64,000 nt of DNA from an uncultured Clostridia bacterium. Lineage in GTDB: Bacteria; Bacillota; Clostridia; Christensenellales; CAG-138. Both the position numbers and the translations under genes were made by a program. This document shows positions 57,476 to 64,000 of the stretch, one piece after another. Position 1 is the first letter of the stretch; the number at the start of each line of letters is the position of its first letter. The notes under the pieces were generated by a model. That model was not told the DNA's origin, ran no database searches, and saw nothing but the letters and a program-made list of their open reading frames with translations. The stretch spans positions 215,696-279,695 of the forward strand of contig CAMKES010000001.1 in NCBI GenBank assembly GCA_946411635.1, given 5' to 3'.

Positions 57476-58305
57476 CGCTTCGTCAGATGGAACGGCGCGA
57501 CCGCGTGCAGGCGGAGACGATGTGGCGCGACACGTTTGAAGAATCGCCTGCGTTCACCGCCTATTACTTTGATCGGCGGTTTCATCCCGAGTATTCCTTC
57601 GGCGCGTTCGAGGAAGAACGATTGATCGCCATGGCGCTCGGCCGTCCGACGGAGATCAACGTTGCCGGCAGGGCCGTTCCGGCGCTGCTTGTGGCGGGCG
57701 TTTCCACCGTTCCGGAATTCCGGAATAAGGGCCTGATGCATCGGCTGATGACGATGCTGACCGACCGCGCGAGGGCCGCGGGCTTCGCATGCTGTTATCT
57801 GCATCCTGTTTCGGAAACGCTGTATGCGTCGCTCGGCTTCCGGAACGGAACGGACGCGTTGATCGTCCGGTCCGATGAAACACGTACGCATGCTCCGTTC
57901 GTCCTCTCGGATCGGTTCGATGCAAACGATATCCTTTCCGTGTACTGCGAGGCGCAGCGCACGCACGACGGTATGCAGATGCGCGATGAAGAGGAGCTTT
58001 TGACTGTGTTCGCCGATTATGCGACCGACGGCGGAACCGTTCTGATCGCATATGACCGGGACCGGCCCGTCGGCTATATCTGCTTCAGCCTTGACGGCCT
58101 CGTTCACGAACTGACGGCGCTTTGCCGCTCTGCCTATGAAACGCTGCTTGACGAAGCTGCGCGCCGTGCAGGCAGAGAGATCAAGGCGATCGTTCCGATC
58201 GATTGCGGGATCCCGGGCGAAAGGGTTTTCAGCATGCAGTACCTTGTTTTCGACGATGCGTTTGATCTGCCGCTGAACAACGGATTCTGCCGGCTTGCAT
58301 ATTGA
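57472..58305 (+). CDS. GNAT acetyltransferase, Eis-like
   Basis: 277 residues. The N-terminal GNAT fold has VAGVSTVPEFRNKGLMHRLM (acetyl-CoA loop R-N-K-G). A second, diverged GNAT-like half follows, ending with a domain that may be SCP-like as in Eis (VFSMQYLVFDDAFDLPLNNG). The start codon is GTG 57472, with AAGGAG six bases upstream, overlapping the rodA stop. A longer reading from 57292 is a shadow of rodA. The substrate is unknown. Confidence 0.82.
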   Translation: MTLRQMERRDRVQAETMWRDTFEESPAFTAYYFDRRFHPEYSFGAFEEERLIAMALGRPTEINVAGRAVPALLVAGVSTVPEFRNKGLMHRLMTMLTDRARAAGFACCYLHPVSETLYASLGFRNGTDALIVRSDETRTHAPFVLSDRFDANDILSVYCEAQRTHDGMQMRDEEELLTVFADYATDGGTVLIAYDRDRPVGYICFSLDGLVHELTALCRSAYETLLDEAARRAGREIKAIVPIDCGIPGERVFSMQYLVFDDAFDLPLNNGFCRLAY

Positions 58306-58318
58306 GTCGATTCGAATT

Positions 58319-58349
58319 TGAAACGCCGGCGCTTGCCGGCGTTTTTTGC
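58319..58349 (+). terminator. Terminator after the GNAT gene
   Basis: AACGCCGGC / GCCGGCGTT with GCTT loop, then TTTTTG. Confidence 0.92.
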
Positions 58350-58402
58350 ATATTGTCCGTTCCGTACGCATAGGTTTCGGCAAAGGGACGGAGGAAAGCT
58401 GT

Positions 58403-59221
58403 ATGAAAGTAATCGTCGTATCAAAACGCACGTGGATCTCGATCCTCATCTGCGTTGCCGTGCTGCTGATCGGGCTCATCGTATATCTTTCCGCTTCAGG
58501 CGGAGACGACGCGGCCGTCGAACCGACGATGGCGCGCGTCGACTCGTACGAATTGAACGCGATCCCGGCGCTGTCAAGGTTCGTTCCGGTCTATCGCGTC
58601 GAACGCGGCGATCACGTTCTTGCCCTGACGATCGACGCGGCCTGGAGTGCGGATAAAACGAAGGCCATTCTTGACACGCTTGACCGGTACGGCATCAAGG
58701 CGACGTTCTTTCTTTGCGGCGTCTGGGTCGACGCGTATCCCGAGATGGTAAAAGAGATCGCAGCGCGCGGACATGAGATCGGGAACCATTCGCTGTCGCA
58801 TCCGCATATGAACCGGCTGTCGGCGGAGGAGATCCGAAACGAGATCGTGCAGCTGGACGACAAAATTGAAGCGTTGACCGGCAAACGCACGAATCTGTTT
58901 CGAGCGCCGTTCGGCGAATATAACGATACGGTCGTGTCGACCGTGCGTGATATGGGCTATGAAATCATCCAGTGGAACGTCGACACCGTCGACTGGAAAG
59001 AGGGCAGAACGCCCGAAACGATCCTGAACGCCGTGCTGCCGAAGCTCTCGGACGGCAGCATCATCCTGTCGCACAACAACGGATGCGGGATCGAAACGTA
59101 TCTGCCGAAGCTGATCGAACAGGCGCAAAGCGAAGGCTATCGCTTTGTGACGATCTCAGAGCTGCTTCCGGAGGGCGAGTGTATTGTGGACAACAACGGG
59201 CTTTGCAAACCAAAGAACTGA
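58403..59221 (+). CDS. PdaB-like polysaccharide deacetylase
   Basis: 272 residues. One N-terminal TM (about 10-28) anchors a NodB-fold domain. In place of the usual TFDDG it has LTIDAAWSADKT, the DAAW form found in sporulation-type PdaB proteins, followed by KATFFLCGVWVD. HEIGNHSLSHPHM carries the two metal histidines, and RAPFGEYND is the next conserved motif. It probably acts on peptidoglycan outside the cell; a sporulation role is family knowledge and unproven here. ATG 58403 has GGAGG upstream; the earlier frame from 58346 overlaps the terminator region. Confidence 0.85.
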   Translation: MKVIVVSKRTWISILICVAVLLIGLIVYLSASGGDDAAVEPTMARVDSYELNAIPALSRFVPVYRVERGDHVLALTIDAAWSADKTKAILDTLDRYGIKATFFLCGVWVDAYPEMVKEIAARGHEIGNHSLSHPHMNRLSAEEIRNEIVQLDDKIEALTGKRTNLFRAPFGEYNDTVVSTVRDMGYEIIQWNVDTVDWKEGRTPETILNAVLPKLSDGSIILSHNNGCGIETYLPKLIEQAQSEGYRFVTISELLPEGECIVDNNGLCKPKN

Positions 59222-59245
59222 TATATACTGTATGATTGCTGCAAA

Positions 59246-59270
59246 AGGGCGCTACTTGCGCTCTTTTTTC
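59246..59270 (+). terminator. Terminator after the deacetylase
   Basis: GGGCGC / GCGCTC (one G-U) with TACTT loop and a TTTTTTC tail. Confidence 0.65.
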
Positions 59271-59277
59271 ATTCTTT

Positions 59278-59310
59278 TGCAACCTTTTGGTCATATCGTT
59301 CATCTATACT
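59278..59310 (+). promoter_or_regulatory. Candidate ECF-type promoter of the sigma factor gene
   Basis: TGCAACCTTTTGG (59278-59290) followed by CGTT (59297-59300) resembles ECF promoters with an AAC -35 core and CGT -10 core, although the spacer is short. TATACT at 59305-59310 is an alternative sigma-A -10 lacking a good -35. Autoregulation is inferred. Confidence 0.45.
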
Positions 59311-59365
59311 GTGTACGATCGGACAACGATACCCGCTGCCGGCGGCGGGAACGAAAGGACAAATC

Positions 59366-59857
59366 ATGCTGACAATGAAAGACAAGCGGTGGTTCACACA
59401 ACAGGTGCGTCCGCTGTTGGATTCGCTGTACCGGATCGCGTACACGATTCTACAGAACGACGCCGACGCACAGGACGCCGCGCAGGAAGCCATGGAACAA
59501 GCCTACGTGTCGCTGCCGGAGCTGAAGGACCGTGATAAATTCAAGCCGTGGCTGATGCGGATCCTGAAGAACGAATGCTACATGATCCTGCGGGAAAAGA
59601 AGCGGTACGTTCCGCTTGACGACATCAGGGAGCAGGGCACGGAACCGTTCGACGCGCTGGATCTCAAAGAAGCGTTTTCAAGGCTTTCACCCGAAAGCAG
59701 ACTCTGCATCACGCTGTACCATATCGAAGGCTACCGAATCCCCGAAATCGCCGCATTTCTGAACGAGCCGGTCGGCACGGTCAAGAGCCGTCTCTCCCGC
59801 GCTCGAAAAGCGATGCGGCAGGACTTGACCGATCAGGAGGTATCCCATGCAAAATAA
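59366..59857 (+). CDS. ECF-type RNA polymerase sigma factor
   Basis: 163 residues with region 2 (LYRIAYTILQNDADAQDAAQEAMEQAY; core-binding and -10 recognition) and region 4 (LSPESRLCITLYHIEGYRIPEIAAFLNEPVGTVKSRLSRARKAMR; -35 recognition). RBS GAAAGGAC precedes ATG 59366; ATG 59375 is a possible alternative. It overlaps the next gene by 11 bases, the usual arrangement for a sigma factor and its membrane anti-sigma factor. The inducing signal is unknown. Confidence 0.93.
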   Translation: MLTMKDKRWFTQQVRPLLDSLYRIAYTILQNDADAQDAAQEAMEQAYVSLPELKDRDKFKPWLMRILKNECYMILREKKRYVPLDDIREQGTEPFDALDLKEAFSRLSPESRLCITLYHIEGYRIPEIAAFLNEPVGTVKSRLSRARKAMRQDLTDQEVSHAK

Positions 59858-61562
59858 ACAGTCGAATTCCGTTTACAATACGCTATTGCCGAAGGTGCCG
59901 GAAGACTACCGGTCCCGTATGGAGGACGTTCTGGCCGCGCTGCCGGTCGACAGCGCAACGCGCAGCGTCTCTTTTCCGCGGTTTGGCAAAAAGAAGCTCA
60001 TTCTGTTGATTGCCGCGCTCGTTACGCTGCTTTCCGTCGGCACCGCGTTTGCGATCGGCGTTTCCAGAATGCAGGAGGTCCGCGACGTCGGCCTTGAAAA
60101 GGTCAACGCCATATCCGATTTTGTGAATGATACGGATCATCCGGATGCAACTCAGCCTGACAACACGCTCGGCAGCAGCGGAAGCGTTCCGATCGCGGTC
60201 GGCACGCGCGACGAAAACGGCAGATGGCAGCCGTGGAGCCTGCAGGAGCTGAACGAAAGCGTACAGGTCGGATCGTTTACGGTCCGTCTGGACAGCATTC
60301 ATTACTACGGAAGAGCGACGAATCCCGTTGAAGTCTTGTGTTACGTGGAATCCGAAACCACCGTCTCGTATCAGCTTGCACCGTGTACGCTCTCGATCGA
60401 CGGCGCAGAGCCGGTTCCGGAATCGGACGGCGATCTGCGTGCGAAGCGATCCGACGCGAACCGGTCCTCCTCCGCTTCGAACGCGAACGGACAAAGCGAT
60501 CTGCTGCTGCTTTCCTTCGAAACGGAGAACAAGAATCCGTTCCGTCCGGGTGCGACATTTACGCTGTCCTCGGAGCTCAACGGACAACCCTTTACGCTGA
60601 CCTACAAGCTGACAAAGGAGCGCTTTGAGAACTTTCGGCAGAACATGCTGAACGATATTGAACACTATGCGACTGAGCTGAGAAGCATTCCGGAGGACAC
60701 GATCCCGCTCGACATCGTCTGCAACGGCAGCCGCATTCTGGACATTGCCGTAAAGGATCACTGGCTGTATTACACCTATGAGCCGGATAAGGCATACTGG
60801 GAAGGCCGCGAAACCGGCAAGGATCCCTTGCCTTACGGTTCGTTCGACGGCGGCGGGCTCTACACGGTCGTCGACGGTATGTACTGCCCGGACGAGTTCA
60901 TCAGCAGCAAGCGGACCGGCGAGGATATGCGGGACTTTATCGAGCTTGCCCGCGTCTATCTGCCCTACGGCAAAACGCTGCCCGCTGTTTCGCTTGTTTC
61001 GATCTCCGGCGCGAGCTTTCGGATCGAGTGGGCCACCGGCAAGGTGACGTTGCCGAAGGACGAAACGGAATGGCTTGCATGGCGGCAGGAGTGTGAAGCA
61101 AACTTCAACTATTATGCGGATTATGATGCAAACTATGTCGCAAAGCCCAATGCACAGGCAGACACGTTTACCGTCACCGATCTGATGTACAACAATCGTA
61201 TGGGGTTGAAGGGCATGATCGGTCTGGTTCTAGAAACCGAAACGCCCGTCAAGAAGCCGCATAACGGCAAGGACAATCAGCCGGTCGTCACGATCAACGG
61301 GACGACGCTTGAAGGAATGACCGTTGAGTACGGGCTTACCGAACGCTATGAAGGCGGCTCGGAAAACGGCGGCAAACGCGTGGGCTTTCTGCTGTACGGT
61401 CCGGCCTACCGAACGCTTCCCGATTCGTTCGAGGTGACGATCGCATGGAACGGCAGTTCAACGACGTTTACCATGCACAAATCCGATCTGATCCGTATGT
61501 ACGTCGGCGATTCCGGTCCGGAGATGTTTCACAACGATTATGCCGCAGCGCTGGGATTATAA
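59847..61562 (+). CDS. Putative membrane anti-sigma factor with large extracytoplasmic domain
   Basis: 571 residues. The cytoplasmic N-terminus (1-50) contains helices (YRSRMEDVLAALPVDS) that could bind the sigma factor. A single TM (about 50-71, KLILLIAALVTLLSVGTAFAIG) follows, and about 500 extracytoplasmic residues rich in beta-strand (DUF4179-like in the first part). No zinc HxxxCxxC anti-sigma motif is present. The anti-sigma role is inferred from the 11-base overlap with the sigma gene and topology. RBS CAGGAGG. Ends at a terminator shared with the minus-strand tRNA genes. Confidence 0.72.
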   Translation: MQNKQSNSVYNTLLPKVPEDYRSRMEDVLAALPVDSATRSVSFPRFGKKKLILLIAALVTLLSVGTAFAIGVSRMQEVRDVGLEKVNAISDFVNDTDHPDATQPDNTLGSSGSVPIAVGTRDENGRWQPWSLQELNESVQVGSFTVRLDSIHYYGRATNPVEVLCYVESETTVSYQLAPCTLSIDGAEPVPESDGDLRAKRSDANRSSSASNANGQSDLLLLSFETENKNPFRPGATFTLSSELNGQPFTLTYKLTKERFENFRQNMLNDIEHYATELRSIPEDTIPLDIVCNGSRILDIAVKDHWLYYTYEPDKAYWEGRETGKDPLPYGSFDGGGLYTVVDGMYCPDEFISSKRTGEDMRDFIELARVYLPYGKTLPAVSLVSISGASFRIEWATGKVTLPKDETEWLAWRQECEANFNYYADYDANYVAKPNAQADTFTVTDLMYNNRMGLKGMIGLVLETETPVKKPHNGKDNQPVVTINGTTLEGMTVEYGLTERYEGGSENGGKRVGFLLYGPAYRTLPDSFEVTIAWNGSSTTFTMHKSDLIRMYVGDSGPEMFHNDYAAALGL

Positions 61563-61578
61563 AACAGGCGCAAATACA

Positions 61579-61608
61579 AAAGGCACTTGCTTTCGCAGGT
61601 GCCTTTTG
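61579..61608. terminator. Bidirectional terminator between anti-sigma gene and tRNA-Ser
   Basis: AAAGGCACTTGC / GCAGGTGCCTTT (one G-U) with a TTTC loop, flanked by A-rich and T-rich sides. Confidence 0.88.
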
Positions 61609-61610
61609 CG

Positions 61611-61703
61611 TGGCGCGGAAAGTGGGATTTGAACCCACGCACGGCTTCAGACCGTCTACTCCCTTAGCAGGGGAGCCCCTTATAGCCACTTGGGTATTTC
61701 CGC
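61611..61703 (-). tRNA. tRNA-Ser (GCT)
   Basis: 93-base class II tRNA on the minus strand. Acceptor GCGGAAA pairs with TTTCCGC; G discriminator, encoded CCA. The anticodon stem CTCCC/GGGAG surrounds CTGCTAA with GCT. Long variable arm. Confidence 0.96.
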
Positions 61704-61720
61704 GTGCTATATCGAGAAAA

Positions 61721-61808
61721 TGGCGGAGATGGTAGGATTTGAACCCACGGATGCTTTCACATCAACGGTTTTCAAGACCGCCTCCTTAAGCCACTCGGAC
61801 ACATCTCC
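61721..61808 (-). tRNA. tRNA-Ser (TGA)
   Basis: 88-base class II tRNA on the minus strand. Acceptor GGAGATG pairs with CATCTCC; G discriminator, encoded CCA. Anticodon stem GCGGT/ACCGT-like with loop CTTGAAA, anticodon TGA. It precedes tRNA-Ser(GCT) in one transcript. Confidence 0.96.
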
Positions 61809-61821
61809 TCGCGCATTGCGC

Positions 61822-61850
61822 ATTATAACAAATCGGCCGTCGAATGTCAA
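61822..61850 (-). promoter_or_regulatory. Promoter of the two tRNA-Ser genes
   Basis: On the minus strand perfect TTGACA (61850-61845), 17-base spacer, perfect TATAAT (61827-61822), 13 bases before the first tRNA. Confidence 0.92.
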
Positions 61851-61887
61851 TGCCCTTTTTCCGGTGTCCTGCCGTCAAAGAATGTCC

Positions 61888-61916
61888 TTGATTTCCGACA
61901 GGAGGGTATGTATAAT
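61888..61916 (+). promoter_or_regulatory. Promoter of queA-tgt
   Basis: TTGATT (61888-61893), 17-base spacer, TATAAT (61911-61916). The implied transcript starts near 61923, downstream of two in-frame ATGs (61908, 61917), which supports the GTG start at 61947. Confidence 0.7.
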
Positions 61917-61946
61917 ATGCTTGAGTTTTTCTGTAGAGGGATTCCG

Positions 61947-62972
61947 GTGAAAACAAGCGACTTCTATTATGATCTGCCGAAGGAACTGATTGCACAGACG
62001 CCGACCGAGGTGCGAAGCGCATCCCGGCTTTTGACGTATCATCGCGACTCGCATCAGATCGAAGACGGCGTGTTTACGGATATTCTCGACAAGCTTCGTC
62101 CGACGGACGTTCTCGTCCGAAACAATACGCGCGTCATTCCTGCGCGCATCATCGGCGTGCGTGAGGAGACCGGCGGTTCGATGGAGTTTCTGCTGCTTCG
62201 GCGCATGGAGGGCGACGACTGGGAATGTCTCTGCAAGCCTGCAAAGCGTGCGAAGCGCGGCCTCGTCTATCGCGTCAACGACGAGCTTTCCGTTGAGGTT
62301 CTCGGCGATCTGGCGCTTGAAGGCGGCAAATGCGTCCGGCTTCTCTACGACGGCATCTTTGAGGAAGTGCTCGATCGCGCGGGGCAGATGCCGCTTCCGC
62401 CGTATATCACGGAACGGCTCGCGGATCGTGAACGCTATCAGACCGTCTACTCGAAAACGCTCGGCTCCGCTGCCGCGCCGACGGCGGGTCTGCATTTCAC
62501 GGATGAGCTTCTTGCGGCCATCCGGGCGAAAGGGATTCCGATCGTCGACATTCTGCTGCACGTCGGTCTCGGAACGTTCCGTCCCGTTTCCGTTGAGAAC
62601 GTCGAAGAGCATCATATGCACAGCGAGCATTATGAGGTGACGGAAGAAGCGGCGGAAACGATCAACCGCGTTCGGAAGAACGGGGGACGAATCGTGTGCG
62701 TCGGCACCACGACGACGCGTACGCTGGAAAGCGTGACCGATGAAAACGGCGTCGTTCACCCCGGGATCGGTGAAACGAGTATTTTTATCACGCCGGGTTA
62801 TCGGTTCAAAGCGGTCGACGCGCTGATCACGAATTTTCATCTGCCCGAATCGACGCTGTTGATGCTGGTTTCCGCGCTGTGTTCGCGTGAGGAAATGCTC
62901 GCGGTTTACAGGCATGCCGTTGAACAGCGATATCGCTTTTTCTCGTTCGGCGACGCAATGTTTATTGAGTAA
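61947..62972 (+). CDS. queA: S-adenosylmethionine:tRNA ribosyltransferase-isomerase
   Basis: This transfers and isomerises the ribosyl group of SAM onto preQ1-modified tRNA, giving epoxyqueuosine. 341 residues, equal to typical Bacillota QueA. It starts (V)[18 protein letters not shown], the family's N-terminus, and has [31 protein letters not shown] and [16 protein letters not shown] blocks ([12 protein letters not shown]). GTG 61947 is chosen because AGAGGG lies six bases upstream and the promoter's -10 overlaps earlier ATGs. Nine bases separate it from tgt, forming the queuosine pathway operon. Confidence 0.95.
   Translation: MKTSDFYYDLPKELIAQTPTEVRSASRLLTYHRDSHQIEDGVFTDILDKLRPTDVLVRNNTRVIPARIIGVREETGGSMEFLLLRRMEGDDWECLCKPAKRAKRGLVYRVNDELSVEVLGDLALEGGKCVRLLYDGIFEEVLDRAGQMPLPPYITERLADRERYQTVYSKTLGSAAAPTAGLHFTDELLAAIRAKGIPIVDILLHVGLGTFRPVSVENVEEHHMHSEHYEVTEEAAETINRVRKNGGRIVCVGTTTTRTLESVTDENGVVHPGIGETSIFITPGYRFKAVDALITNFHLPESTLLMLVSALCSREEMLAVYRHAVEQRYRFFSFGDAMFIE

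Positions 62973-64000
<1,028 letters not shown>

Noticed and set aside
61908..61946. Longer QueA start at ATG 61908 or 61917
   Set aside because: Both lie on or before the TATAAT box of the likely promoter, and the family's N-terminus begins at GTG 61947.

Overview
The window looks like a chromosomal segment of a fairly GC-rich member of the Bacillota, most likely class Clostridia (uncultured gut-type). The supporting signs are a T-box leader on valS, purine-rich Shine-Dalgarno sites, FloA with NfeD, MutS2, a PdaB-like deacetylase, PT-rich lipoproteins, CCA-encoding tRNA genes and sigma-A-type promoters with 17-bp spacers. Most of it is ordinary core genome. Between about 27.3 and 50.8 kb there is an accessory block with lower or mixed GC.

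Left core (1-27.3 kb): coaE end, lytic transglycosylase, lspA, rluD-type synthase, a DUF885 lipoprotein, T-box and valS, ogt, a seven-tRNA operon (Pro, Glu, Met, Asp, Thr, Tyr, Leu), an RlmI-like methyltransferase, a GT4 glycosyltransferase, a response regulator/histidine kinase/HtrA/MutS2 run, a divergent minus-strand group (PfkB kinase, NAGPA-like lipoprotein, CDF transporter), then a NfeD/zinc-ribbon/FloA membrane-domain operon ending in a split chromate transporter and tRNA-Leu(TAA).

Accessory region 1 (27.36-32.68 kb): a 5.3-kb integrated element bounded by an exact 23-bp direct repeat of the tRNA-Leu 3' end. It carries a tyrosine integrase, an excisionase-like protein, an XRE repressor, a RepA/RecA-like ATPase and a protein resembling a phage terminase small subunit. 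That set resembles a minimal phage satellite. 11-bp tandem doublets lie near both ends and twice more outside the right end, suggesting repeated use of this tRNA by integrases.

Accessory region 2 (33.6-50.75 kb): a type I restriction-modification operon of EcoR124 type (hsdM, hsdS with three TAEL repeats, an AT-rich extra gene, hsdR). It is followed by what I consider the most interesting locus. A ribbon-helix-helix regulator with a palindromic operator-like promoter leads a same-strand cluster of three zinc-ribbon/TPR/TIR paralogues with different C-termini, a HEPN-like protein, an SPFH+SHOCT protein, several membrane proteins and another zinc-ribbon membrane protein. I infer a membrane-linked, NAD- and RNA-targeting anti-phage or stress system. 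Function is not shown by sequence alone.

Right core (50.8-64 kb): minus-strand GtrA, a small zinc-ribbon-like protein, RadC and a PLP-dependent enzyme; then plus-strand sugar isomerase, pgi, RodA/FtsW, GNAT, PdaB-like deacetylase, an ECF sigma factor with its probable membrane anti-sigma partner, two minus-strand tRNA-Ser genes, queA and the start of tgt.
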